Positions 54,937-64,000 of a DNA stretch of 64,000 nucleotides are shown one piece after another. The position numbers and the translations under genes are program-made. This stretch comes from Colwellia sp. M166 (GTDB lineage: Bacteria; Pseudomonadota; Gammaproteobacteria; Enterobacterales; Alteromonadaceae). The notes under the pieces are model-generated. The model was given only the letters and a program-made list of their open reading frames with translations, searched no databases and was not told the origin of the DNA. The stretch spans positions 2,356,001 to 2,420,000 of the forward strand of contig NZ_CP040755.1 in NCBI RefSeq assembly GCF_024585285.1, written 5' to 3'. Position 1 is the first letter of the stretch, and every line of letters begins with the position of its first letter.

Positions 54937-54964
54937 TAAGGCCGCGCTATACAGCACGGCCTTA
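54937..54964. terminator. Terminator between convergent gppA and hemB
   Basis: TAAGGCCG (54937-54944) pairs with CGGCCTTA (54957-54964) with extra inner GCT/AGC pairs. A second weaker stem, AATAGC/GCTATT followed by T4 (54991-55013), overlaps the hemB stop and may add rightward termination. Confidence 0.7.
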
Positions 54965-55004
54965 CAATAATATTAATCTAGCGGGAAATGAATAGCTAAA
55001 TTCG

Positions 55005-56033
<1,029 letters not shown>

Positions 56034-56043
56034 CTATCATAGT

Positions 56044-57483
56044 TTAAATTTCACTTAGCAAGCTTACTTGCACTTGATTTCGACCTGCTTGCTTAGCTTT
56101 ATATAGTGCTTTGTCTGCACTGGCGAAAATAATATCAGGCGTCACACCTTGCTCTTGTTGATAGGTTGCAACACCACAACTTACGGTTAAATCAATAATA
56201 ATATCATCATCAAAAATTTGTTGTTTATAAGTACTTTGACAAATATCTTGCGCTAATGCTAAAGCACCTTCAGCATCAGTTTCAGGAAGAATTAAACAAA
56301 ACTCTTCACCGCCATAACGACAGCCGACATCAGTACTGCGGCGTAATAAGGATTTAATTCTCTTTGCCACTTCGACAATGCACTTATCTCCAGTTAAATG
56401 GCCATAACTATCATTGACCAGCTTAAAATGATCGATATCAATCAAAATAATACTTAATGGCGTTAAATTACGACGACTACGTCTAAATTCCGCCATAATT
56501 TTTTGATCATAATAGCGACGATTATAAAGCCCAGAGAGTTCATCTAAGGTGTTTTTTTCTTTTAATTCTTGATTAACTGCCTCGAGTTCTTGTAAAGCAA
56601 TATTCAATTCTAAAGTTCTTTCTTGTACACGACTTTCTAGCTGCTCTTGGCTTTCCTCTTGTAGAGCCAATAGTTTTTGCTGGGCAAGATCAGAGGCTCT
56701 AGCACTTGCTAAAACTTGTTGCTGAGCTAACTTTTCATCACGTAAGTGGTAATAGTATTTACGGCCCATTAAGTAGGTGACCATAATCGCCATCAACCAA
56801 AAAGCCAACATATCAAGACCGTTAATGACTTGAGTGGAAAACTGCCAATAATGTAGTAAATAATTAATAAAATTAAAGCTTAATGACACCAAAAGTGTCA
56901 GGGAAAATATCATTGACAAGCGTTGTTCTTGAACCTTTCTAACGATATACAAAAGTGCGATCAAGCTAATGCTAACTAAGGTTTGTGTTAATAGCCAAAC
57001 AGGTGTCTGGGTAAAAAAATAAGCTAACGGCACGGCAAGCACCATGATAAAGGATAAGCGCAATAATAATTGATAAGATGTAGCTTCGAATTTTTTTAGT
57101 GTGTAAAACTTAATGGTAAAAGCAAAAAGAATAAGATGTGACAAGCAAGCAAGTAATAAACCTTCAATTTTTAATAATTGATGATTTTCAGTAAATATCA
57201 TCAACAGTGAAACACCACCGGTCACCAAAATACCTAAAGATTTTATAGCAAAGAATAATGCCAAGATAACCATACTGTAACTACGTAGTGCACGCGCCCA
57301 AGCAAAAGACATCAACGCTAAAATTAACCCACTACCAATAAATATATGTTGAATGTAGGGCTGCAGTGGTAATGCCATATTGGCTTCGACCATTGCGACC
57401 AAAGGTACACTCTCTGCCTTCACAGCAATAGGCAAAACTAACGCCAGAAAGCTCAAAACCACAATCCAATATAAACTACGCAT
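56044..57483 (-). CDS. Membrane diguanylate cyclase with 7-TM-like sensor
   Basis: 479 residues: an N-terminal signal-like helix, then about seven membrane helices (48-240) like the 7TMR-DISM sensor part without its extracellular domain, a coiled coil (about 250-312), and a GGDEF domain. The active loop is GGEEF at 391-395 with I-site RSTD just before it, so it should be an active, product-inhibited cyclase. Its start overlaps the tatD stop by 8 bp, so it is translationally coupled to the tat operon; the ligand is unknown. Confidence 0.88.
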   Translation of the reverse strand: MRSLYWIVVLSFLALVLPIAVKAESVPLVAMVEANMALPLQPYIQHIFIGSGLILALMSFAWARALRSYSMVILALFFAIKSLGILVTGGVSLLMIFTENHQLLKIEGLLLACLSHLILFAFTIKFYTLKKFEATSYQLLLRLSFIMVLAVPLAYFFTQTPVWLLTQTLVSISLIALLYIVRKVQEQRLSMIFSLTLLVSLSFNFINYLLHYWQFSTQVINGLDMLAFWLMAIMVTYLMGRKYYYHLRDEKLAQQQVLASARASDLAQQKLLALQEESQEQLESRVQERTLELNIALQELEAVNQELKEKNTLDELSGLYNRRYYDQKIMAEFRRSRRNLTPLSIILIDIDHFKLVNDSYGHLTGDKCIVEVAKRIKSLLRRSTDVGCRYGGEEFCLILPETDAEGALALAQDICQSTYKQQIFDDDIIIDLTVSCGVATYQQEQGVTPDIIFASADKALYKAKQAGRNQVQVSLLSEI

Positions 57484-58270
57484 TGCTCACACTTAAATTA
57501 AACACTTTTTCACTATTAATGGTTGTTTGCTTTATCAACTCGGATTCACTGCAATCAAACAGTTCAGCCAACATAGTAACAATATAAGGTAAATAACTCG
57601 GTTCATTTCGACTACTCTTAGGTTTAGGGCGAATAGTACGTGGCGTCAAATAAGGCGCGTCCGTTTCAATCATTAAGCGCTCTAATGGGATTAACGGCAC
57701 AATATCACGCAAATTCTGTCCACGACGTTCGTCACATACCCAACCGGTAATTCCAATATACATCCCTGCATCTAAGCACTGCAGTAGTTCATTTTTATTA
57801 CCTGTGAAGCAGTGTGAAACCAGAGCTGGAACTTTATCAATATAAGGTTTTAAAATTTCAAACCAAACTTGAAAAGCATCTCGTTGATGTAAAAAAAGCG
57901 GTAAGTTTAACTGTTGTGCTAACTCAACTTGGCCTTGAAAAACACGAGTCTGATTTTCTGCTGTTGAAAAATTACGATTAAAATCTAAACCGCATTCGCC
58001 AATAGCTCTAACACAATCATGTTGTGCTAACTGGTATAGGGTTTCTAAGTAGTTTTTATCTGCCTGATCAGCATCATGTGGATGTATACCGGCTGTACAA
58101 TATAAATAATGAGGGTCTTGACGACACTGTAATATCGCCTGTTTACTTTCTGCAAGATTAGTACCTGTGATTAACATAGCACTAATCTTGGCTGCTTTAG
58201 CTCGCGCCAAAACCTCTGAGCGGTCTTTATCAAAACGTGAATTAGTTAAGTTAACCCCAACATCAATCAA
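57476..58270 (-). CDS. tatD: TatD-family metal-dependent hydrolase
   Basis: 264 residues. Metal-binding motifs are DVGVNLTNSRF, AGIHPHDADQ, AIGECGLDFNRNF, PLFLHQRDA, VSHCFTG and ETDAPYLTP. E. coli TatD is a 3'-5' DNA/RNA exonuclease; despite the name it is not required for Tat export. It lies 20 bp after the small periplasmic protein gene and overlaps the GGDEF gene start. Confidence 0.95.
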   Translation of the reverse strand: MIDVGVNLTNSRFDKDRSEVLARAKAAKISAMLITGTNLAESKQAILQCRQDPHYLYCTAGIHPHDADQADKNYLETLYQLAQHDCVRAIGECGLDFNRNFSTAENQTRVFQGQVELAQQLNLPLFLHQRDAFQVWFEILKPYIDKVPALVSHCFTGNKNELLQCLDAGMYIGITGWVCDERRGQNLRDIVPLIPLERLMIETDAPYLTPRTIRPKPKSSRNEPSYLPYIVTMLAELFDCSESELIKQTTINSEKVFNLSVSNA

Positions 58271-58290
58271 AGTTAAGCTACCTGTGTTTT

Positions 58291-58827
58291 TTATTTAAGA
58301 CGTTTAATGTTAATTTTTTTATTGGAATCAGGCTGGTTTTTTTTCAAATAAACGGCATTCATAAAGCCTTTTTTTAACAATACACTATCGCCAAGTTTAA
58401 TTTTTAAAAATGTACTATCCATCTGCTTCCATTGTTGACCATTTTTAAAAGTAATACGCCATTTACCGTATTGATCTTTACTTAATTTATCAATGGTAAA
58501 AACGATTTGTAAATCTTCATTAGCAACAGTTGAATGCTTAAGGTGTTCAACACCAAAATTAGCCGCTTTGATTGCCTCGTCATTCGCCTTAGATGTCAAT
58601 GAAGTTTTTTTAATTTCTGCTTTTGCTGTTAATACTACATTAGCTGACTTTTTGCTTGTCACAGTTGATACTATTGCCGAACTAGCTAGTTCGTCAAAAC
58701 AACCTAAGCGTGCTGAGCTGTTTTGAATTTTTGTACATTTAACTAAACCTTCGTTAAGCGTCTCTGCTTGTGTCGTTAATGACAACAAACCTAGCATAAC
58801 TAACGATATAAACGGTGTTTTTTTCAT
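58291..58827 (-). CDS. Periplasmic protein with a C-x(n)-RLGCFDELA motif, unknown function
   Basis: 178 residues with a signal peptide cleaved after SLTTQA (about 21). The mature start KCTKIQNSSARLGCFDELA resembles a short cysteine-pair motif (RLxCYDxLA) seen in small periplasmic proteins, including VasI-type type VI secretion proteins; the rest (beta-rich, IDKLSKDQYGKWRITFKNGQQWKQMD) resembles an SH3-like strand set. No T6SS genes are nearby. Its ATG overlaps the tatC stop (TAATG), making it a coupled member of the tat operon, in an unusual position between tatC and tatD. Confidence 0.8.
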   Translation of the reverse strand: MKKTPFISLVMLGLLSLTTQAETLNEGLVKCTKIQNSSARLGCFDELASSAIVSTVTSKKSANVVLTAKAEIKKTSLTSKANDEAIKAANFGVEHLKHSTVANEDLQIVFTIDKLSKDQYGKWRITFKNGQQWKQMDSTFLKIKLGDSVLLKKGFMNAVYLKKNQPDSNKKINIKRLK

Positions 58828-59588
58828 TATTGTTCTTCCTTTGGTTCAGATTCTTCATCTTCATCTGCTCGGTAATAAAGCGATGCGATAATTATACCTA
58901 CTTCAAATAACAGTAACATAGGTACAGCTAGCATGGTTTGAGAAATAATATCAGGCGGTGTTAATAACATGCCAACAACAAATGCAGCAACCACAATATA
59001 AGGACGTTTAGCTCGTAAACTATCGGGGCTAGTGACCCCAGTCCAACACATCAATATAATCGCAATAGGGATCTCAAATGCGACACCAAAGGCAAAGAAC
59101 AATTTTAAAACAAAATCTAAATAGCGACTGATATCAGTCGCAATAGTGACGCCATCGGGTGCCACCGAAGAAAAGAATGCGAACACCACCGGAAATACCA
59201 CATAGTACGCAAAAGCTATACCGGCATAAAAAAGCAAGGTACTACCAAACATTAATGGTGCAACTAAGCGCTTTTCATTCTTATATAAACCCGGCGCAAT
59301 AAACGACCATAATTGATACAGAATATAGGGCATTGCGACAAAGATAGAGATAACAATAGTGAGTTTAAACGGTGTAAAAAAAGGTGATGCTACATCAGTA
59401 GCAATCATTTGCGTATCCGCTGGCATAACAGTCAACAGCGGTTGCGCAACATATTGATAGATATCTTGGGTAAAATAGACCAAGGAACAAAAAACAACCA
59501 ACACACCTAGCACCGCATGTAATAATCGTGTTCTCAGTTCTAACAAATGATCAAATAAGGTGTGGCTTTGCTTAACTGTTGAACTCAT
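58827..59588 (-). CDS. tatC: Sec-independent protein translocase TatC
   Basis: 253 residues, six membrane helices. Conserved [14 protein letters not shown] at the N-terminus, the twin-arginine receptor glutamates, [24 protein letters not shown] and LTPPDIISQ. TatC recognises twin-arginine signals together with TatB. Start overlaps the tatB stop by 4 bp; tatABC are coupled. Confidence 0.97.
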   Translation of the reverse strand: MSSTVKQSHTLFDHLLELRTRLLHAVLGVLVVFCSLVYFTQDIYQYVAQPLLTVMPADTQMIATDVASPFFTPFKLTIVISIFVAMPYILYQLWSFIAPGLYKNEKRLVAPLMFGSTLLFYAGIAFAYYVVFPVVFAFFSSVAPDGVTIATDISRYLDFVLKLFFAFGVAFEIPIAIILMCWTGVTSPDSLRAKRPYIVVAAFVVGMLLTPPDIISQTMLAVPMLLLFEVGIIIASLYYRADEDEESEPKEEQ

Positions 59589-59953
59589 TTACTCTGCTTT
59601 TCATTTTGATTATCAGCTAGCTGCTCAACTTTCTCTGTAGAGTCAGTTGTTTTTTCAGCGGTTTGATATGGTTTATTGACCATTTCTGCTGCTTCTTTTA
59701 GCGATTGTACTGAAGCAGCAACTTCCGGCGACAAGTCTTTCATACCGGTCTGCTCGGCTTTTTTTAAATTTGCATGCAGTTCTTGGATACGCAGCTCTTC
59801 AGTAAGTTCATTTTTAACGCTCTCACTAAAACTGCGAATACTACTTATCCAGTTACGCACGGTACGAATTGCTACCGGCAATCGTTCAGGGCCTAGTACG
59901 ACTAAGCCAATAATTGCGATTAAGAGTAGTTCCCAAAAACCAATATCAAACAT
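59585..59953 (-). CDS. tatB: Sec-independent protein translocase TatB
   Basis: 122 residues: a single membrane helix [26 protein letters not shown] (Glu8 and the GPxxLP hinge are diagnostic) followed by amphipathic helix and a charged tail. It is shorter than E. coli TatB (171). It overlaps tatA by 1 bp. Confidence 0.95.
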   Translation of the reverse strand: MFDIGFWELLLIAIIGLVVLGPERLPVAIRTVRNWISSIRSFSESVKNELTEELRIQELHANLKKAEQTGMKDLSPEVAASVQSLKEAAEMVNKPYQTAEKTTDSTEKVEQLADNQNEKQSK

Positions 59954-60189
59954 TAGACTTGGTCTTTTTCTTTTTCAGCAACTTTGCTCTGCTCTACTGA
60001 TTTATCCGTCAAACTATCATCGCTAGTTGATTCGGCTTCTTTTTTTGCAGTTTCATCTGTTACCGCACTTTTAAACCCTTTTACTGCCGAGCCCAGATCA
60101 GAGCCCAAATTACGGAGTTTTTTCGTACCAAATAACAACACAATAATCACTGCGACAATTAATAATTGCCAAATACCTATACCACCCAT
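59953..60189 (-). CDS. tatA: Sec-independent protein translocase TatA
   Basis: 78 residues: short N-terminal helix ([18 protein letters not shown]), then the [21 protein letters not shown] amphipathic helix and an acidic tail. TatA oligomerises to form the translocation path. It is the first gene of tatABC-unknown-tatD-GGDEF (leftward). The upstream ubiE-ubiJ-ubiB genes that precede it in E. coli are not present. Confidence 0.96.
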   Translation of the reverse strand: MGGIGIWQLLIVAVIIVLLFGTKKLRNLGSDLGSAVKGFKSAVTDETAKKEAESTSDDSLTDKSVEQSKVAEKEKDQV

Positions 60190-60289
60190 AAAAATCCCCT
60201 ATAATTTAATTGATTTCATTATAAAGTTTATAGAAAAAAAATCACCAACTGATATGCTAAATAATGAGGTAAAACAAATTTTGATAGAA

Positions 60290-61261
60290 ATGTATGGTAA
60301 AAATAAGTGTTATTGGCATATTTGCCTAGTGTTCTTTTACTTTGCATTTGCAAATTCAGCACAAGCTTACTCCTCGCAAGAAGTAAAACAAGCCGCTGAA
60401 GAAAAAGATGAGCACTGGATGCAAGGATTGCATGAAACGGTTTCCAATTCCGTTTATCAATCTGCGCAATGGTTTGATAGTTTTTTTATCGCAGATGGCA
60501 GTGAACAACAAAAGCCAAAAACCACAGCAAAAATTCGCTTTGCTTGGCTGCCGAAAAGCCGTGACTGGAGTGAAGTAAAACCCCGATTTCGTGTACGGGT
60601 TAAATTACCGCACCTGCAAGATAAGGTCAGTGTCGTACTATCCGATGAAGATGACGAAGAATTGAACAATTTGCCACTAGAGTCTACCAACACCAACTCG
60701 AAAACCGAAGACGAAAAGTTCTCTTTGGCGCTGAATTATACCGAAGATAAAAACAATAACCGCTTAATGAATTATCGTTTGGGTATTTCCGCTGGCGATA
60801 TTTTTGTCCGAGCCAAACACAAACGTCGCTTCGATATCGGCGAGCAGCAAGGCTTCTTATTTGAGCCTTCGGTATATTACTACTTAGATGATGGTTTAGG
60901 TGCTAAATTATTATTGGAATATGATTATCAATTAAATCATAAATCGCTATTTCGGATTAATTATAGTATTCGAGGCTCAGCCGACTTTAGCGGTATTCGC
61001 TGGAAACACGGTTTTTATAAACTTGATCAAATCGATCACACTACCGCAACCGTATTAAGTTTACAAGCTGAAGGTGAGCGCAATGGCGCACGTGGTTTTG
61101 TCGTTGATAAATACACTTTGGGCTATCGTTATCGCTTTAATGCGCTACGTGATTGGCTATTTTTTGAAATAGAACCTTTTATCGAGTTTCCTGAGCAAGA
61201 AAACTACCACACAACACCTGGTATTGCCTTTCGTATTGAAGGCTTTTTTCACAAAGGTTAA
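60290..61261 (+). CDS. Exported protein of unknown function, possibly outer-membrane associated
   Basis: 323 residues from ATG 60290, where a signal peptide starts (MYGKNKCYWHICLVFFYFAF, cleavage after NSAQA). An earlier in-frame ATG at 60254 and a longer frame antisense to tatA are judged not to be used. The mature protein is rich in alternating aromatic/charged strands (FRVRVKLPHLQDKVSVVLSD, LLLEYDYQLNHKSLFRINYS, KYTLGYRYRFNALRDWLFFEIEPFIEFP) and ends in a strand, FRIEGFFHKG, which suggests a small beta barrel or beta-rich periplasmic domain. The family is not recognised. It is convergent with the GAF-GGDEF-EAL gene. Confidence 0.75.
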   Translation: MYGKNKCYWHICLVFFYFAFANSAQAYSSQEVKQAAEEKDEHWMQGLHETVSNSVYQSAQWFDSFFIADGSEQQKPKTTAKIRFAWLPKSRDWSEVKPRFRVRVKLPHLQDKVSVVLSDEDDEELNNLPLESTNTNSKTEDEKFSLALNYTEDKNNNRLMNYRLGISAGDIFVRAKHKRRFDIGEQQGFLFEPSVYYYLDDGLGAKLLLEYDYQLNHKSLFRINYSIRGSADFSGIRWKHGFYKLDQIDHTTATVLSLQAEGERNGARGFVVDKYTLGYRYRFNALRDWLFFEIEPFIEFPEQENYHTTPGIAFRIEGFFHKG

Positions 61262-61278
61262 ACGTCTTGAGCTTGAGG

Positions 61279-63897
61279 TTATGCTCGATACATCTCGATT
61301 ACATTATCCTCTATTTTAGCCCTAACTATTTTGGCTGGTCGGCTAATATGATAGCCTTGGCCAAACTCGCAACCGACATGTTGTAATTTCTTAAGCATAG
61401 CTTCAGACTCAATACCTTCTGCCACTAATCGATAACCAAAGTTTGTCCCCAATTCATGCAAAGCTTTAACTAAAGACAAGTTTTTTTCATTATGATTTAA
61501 GCTACGAACAAAGCTACGATCAAGTTTAATAAACTCAAACGGATAATGATGTAAAAAATTAAAAGATGATAAACCCGCACCGTAATCATCCAATGCCAAC
61601 TTAACACCAAGCTTTTTCAGTTTTCGCAAACCTTTTAATGCCAATTCAGTATGCCGAGTAAAAGCTGATTCATTAAATTCTAAAATCAGCCGTTCAGGCT
61701 CAAGAGTATTACCCCTGATTAAATTAATTAATTTTGCTAATTGATTAGCTTGCGTTAAATGCCGACCAGATAAGTTGACACCAATATAAGTATGTTCATA
61801 CTCTTTTGATTGCTTCCAAAGCTTTAACTGCAAACATACTTCTTCAATGACCCAGGTTTCAATCTCTAAAATCATGCCGGTTTCTTCCGCCATAAAAAGA
61901 AACTCACTCGGGGTCAGCAAACCTTTGGTCGGATGTTGCCAGCGCAACAGCACTTCAAAGCCAAGCGCTTTTGTTGAACTTAAGTCTGAAATTTTTTGAT
62001 AATGTAATTCAAATTGCTTACTTTGTATTGCTTGTCTTAGTTCTTGCTCAAGTGTCATGCTAGCGATAAGTTGCTCACGCATACTGTCATCAAAAAACAC
62101 ATAACGGCCTCGCCCTAAACTTTTAGCCTGATACATTGCCGCATCTGCATCACGCAATATTTCATTGGCATCTTTATAGCTCATTCGGCTTTGAGCAATG
62201 CCGATACTGGCATTAGAATACAAAGTATGACCATCAAGTTCAAAAGGTTGCGCAATTGAATCAATGATACGAGAGGCAATTTCCTCAACATCTTCCAATG
62301 ATTGTAATGAATCTAAAAGTACAACAAATTCATCACCACCTAACCTCGCTAAAATATCATTATCACGCACACAAGCTCGTAAGCGTTGTGAAATTTCAAT
62401 TAAGAACTGATCACCGGCATGGTGGCCTAAGGTATCATTAATCATTTTGAAGCGGTCTAAATCGATAAATAAAACCGCAAATCGTTGCTTAGGATAACGT
62501 TTCAAATGTCGAATAGAATAGGTTAAGCGATCGGCAAACATGGCTCTATTGGGCAATTGAGTTAGGGCGTCATGGTGAGCATCATGATACAAACGTGCTT
62601 CCGCTTTTCGACGCTCTTCAATTTGCATACGTAAATTAAGGTTAGTAGCTTGTAGCTCTTGTGTGCGCTTATTGATCATTTTTTCCAGCGCTTCGTGACT
62701 TTGTAACGCTCGTTGCTGCGCTCTCTGTCGTAAAATTTCAATAGAAATATGATGGCTAACGAAACGCATCAGCTCAAGATCTTTACTGTGATATGCAGCT
62801 TCATCTTGATAATGCTGTATTGCGATAACGCCAAAAACTTCACCTTGATCAGATAAAGGGGCGGCCAACCAGGACTTTGGTAACTCACGCTCTGGATAAT
62901 ATTGCGTAAAAGCAGACTGTGTAACTTCACCTTGAGCCGATAAAGTGTAAACCATTCTAGCACTCAACAAAACAGGCTTTGCTTCTCTGATAGCTAATTC
63001 TGATAAGCCATTACTGAGCTTTCGCGTTTCTGGTTGTGGTAACTTTTCATCACAATGATAAGGAAACTCTAATTGAGTTTTATCATCTGAGAGTAAAGCA
63101 ATATAAAAATTCTTGGCTAGCAGTAACTTATTAATTTCGTGATGTAGTGCTTGGTAAAAGTTTTCAACAGCTTGAGACTTTGCCGTTAACTCTGAAATAT
63201 TAAGTAATACTCGATGAGTTTTAACCGCTAATTGCCGCTCGACTATTTCACGCTGCAGTTGTTGATTTGTCTGGGTCAGCTTAAGTGTGCGCTGACGAAT
63301 ACTTGATTCGAGTAGTTCTCGACTTCGCACGCGATCGATTGCTGTCATCAAATGCTCGGCAATAAATTCTAATATTTGACAGTCACGTTCAGAAAAATAC
63401 AATTTATCATCATAACTTTGTAAGGCAATAACCCCAATGATTTGCTTGCCTCGCTTTAATGGCACACCAAGCCAATCTACACATACTGAGCCATACATGA
63501 CAATTTCATCTGTTTTAGCAAGATCGTTTCGTACTTTAGCTGAACAATGCATTGGCTGTTGGCGCAATAGCACTAAACCCGTCAGGCTTTTTCGCCAGTT
63601 AGCTAAATCAACATGCTCACGTAAACGCATTTCTACCGGATTATGGCAGTAGGCTAATTGTAATTCATCCGAGTTATTCAACAGTGCAATATGAAAACTA
63701 TCAGTAACCAATAAGGTTTTAATTACCGATTCAAGGGCGTGATAAAACGCATCCATATCGGTTACAGAACTGGCTAATTCAGACAGTTGTAATAAACCAG
63801 ATTGCATGGTTTTAAGTTGACGATACTTTTTAAGTAGCGATTTTAATTTGGGGTGTTGACGTATCGCATGAATATTTTCCTTCGCCTTGGGTTCCAT
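61279..63897 (-). CDS. GAF-GAF-GGDEF-EAL protein, c-di-GMP turnover
   Basis: 872 residues, soluble. Two GAF domains (about 45-190 and 235-390) are joined by coiled coils to GGDEF (loop GGDEF at 520-524, I-site RDND before it) and EAL. The EAL signature is EVL (648-650); the metal and catalytic residues in VNLSGRHL, LEFNESAF, LALDDYGAGLSSF, FIKLDRSFV, VAEGIES and GQGYHISRP are present, so phosphodiesterase activity is likely and cyclase activity possible. Which dominates cannot be told. It has no nearby partner and is convergent with the exported protein. Confidence 0.92.
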   Translation of the reverse strand: MEPKAKENIHAIRQHPKLKSLLKKYRQLKTMQSGLLQLSELASSVTDMDAFYHALESVIKTLLVTDSFHIALLNNSDELQLAYCHNPVEMRLREHVDLANWRKSLTGLVLLRQQPMHCSAKVRNDLAKTDEIVMYGSVCVDWLGVPLKRGKQIIGVIALQSYDDKLYFSERDCQILEFIAEHLMTAIDRVRSRELLESSIRQRTLKLTQTNQQLQREIVERQLAVKTHRVLLNISELTAKSQAVENFYQALHHEINKLLLAKNFYIALLSDDKTQLEFPYHCDEKLPQPETRKLSNGLSELAIREAKPVLLSARMVYTLSAQGEVTQSAFTQYYPERELPKSWLAAPLSDQGEVFGVIAIQHYQDEAAYHSKDLELMRFVSHHISIEILRQRAQQRALQSHEALEKMINKRTQELQATNLNLRMQIEERRKAEARLYHDAHHDALTQLPNRAMFADRLTYSIRHLKRYPKQRFAVLFIDLDRFKMINDTLGHHAGDQFLIEISQRLRACVRDNDILARLGGDEFVVLLDSLQSLEDVEEIASRIIDSIAQPFELDGHTLYSNASIGIAQSRMSYKDANEILRDADAAMYQAKSLGRGRYVFFDDSMREQLIASMTLEQELRQAIQSKQFELHYQKISDLSSTKALGFEVLLRWQHPTKGLLTPSEFLFMAEETGMILEIETWVIEEVCLQLKLWKQSKEYEHTYIGVNLSGRHLTQANQLAKLINLIRGNTLEPERLILEFNESAFTRHTELALKGLRKLKKLGVKLALDDYGAGLSSFNFLHHYPFEFIKLDRSFVRSLNHNEKNLSLVKALHELGTNFGYRLVAEGIESEAMLKKLQHVGCEFGQGYHISRPAKIVRAKIEDNVIEMYRA

Positions 63898-64000
63898 GGT
63901 GGAAATTCCATTTATTATTATTAGTATTATTTTTGTACTGTTAGTCTAACAAAATAAAAGTTTTTGGCTAGAGCTTATTCAACTTAATTGCTCATATTTT

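Noticed and set aside
59984..60289. Long N-terminal extension of the exported protein at 60290
   Set aside because: It is antisense to tatA; a signal peptide begins only at 60290.

Overview
The window is chromosomal DNA of a marine gammaproteobacterium. AT-rich sequence, the gene families and the strong similarity of housekeeping proteins to E. coli/Vibrio/Alteromonadales orthologues point to Alteromonadales, most likely Colwelliaceae (Colwellia or Thalassotalea); this is inference from gene content, not a database match. I see no rRNA, tRNA, CRISPR array, phage or complete insertion sequence. The content is largely a shuffled version of the E. coli 84-87 min region near oriC: rep, ilvLGMEDA, ilvY-ilvC, comM(yifB), recQ, yigI, rarD, uvrD, yigB, DUF484, dapF, lptM, cyaY, hemC-hemX-hemY, fre, ubiD, rho, trxA, rhlB, gppA, tatA-D.

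Layout. 1-5.6 kb: end of a solute-binding protein gene, a membrane diguanylate cyclase, rep helicase, ubiK and a DUF418 membrane protein. 5.7-17.5 kb: branched-chain amino acid block, an attenuated ilvLGMEDA operon read leftwards, comM, then divergent ilvY/ilvC and ppnP. 17.7-24.1 kb: proBA, an acyltransferase/MscS-type channel pair behind a consensus CRP site, tesB and a small unknown gene. 24.1-30.3 kb: a c-di-GMP-flavoured accessory stretch with a TPR protein ending in a degenerate GGDEF domain, its membrane partner, an orphan c-di-GMP-I (GEMM) riboswitch with its own promoter, a DUF885 lipoprotein peptidase, an AGDEF-type cyclase and a DUF523 protein. 30.4-41.5 kb: a cytochrome c, recQ, yigI, rarD, uvrD, yigB, DUF484, dapF, lysA, lptM, cyaY. 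41.5-49.7 kb: hemC, hemX, hemY (hemD is not in its usual slot), arfA with a hairpin over its stop codon, a DUF2982-like membrane protein, fre, ubiD and a solute-binding protein. 50-64 kb: rho, trxA, rhlB, gppA, hemB, a 7-TM-like GGDEF protein, tatD, a small periplasmic protein, tatCBA, an exported unknown protein, and a GAF-GAF-GGDEF-EAL protein.

Functional threads. The ilv genes make isoleucine/valine under leader-peptide attenuation, with ilvC under IlvY; proBA makes proline; dapF-lysA makes lysine; hemB/C/X/Y serve haem synthesis; ubiK/ubiD serve ubiquinone; tatABC export folded proteins. Five proteins with GGDEF-type domains plus one c-di-GMP riboswitch make second-messenger signalling the main accessory theme.

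The most unusual items are: (i) the GEMM riboswitch at about 26621-26713, facing right with a TTTACA-N16-TATAAT promoter but with no sense gene behind it for 2 kb, so its transcript would be antisense to the DUF885 gene; (ii) a 38-codon ORF between ilvD and ilvA that is a diverged copy of the ilvD C-terminus; (iii) the arfA hairpin straddling the stop codon; (iv) the absence of hemD and xerC from otherwise conserved neighbourhoods; (v) nested palindromic repeats at 17576-17708 with a relative at 23704-23766.
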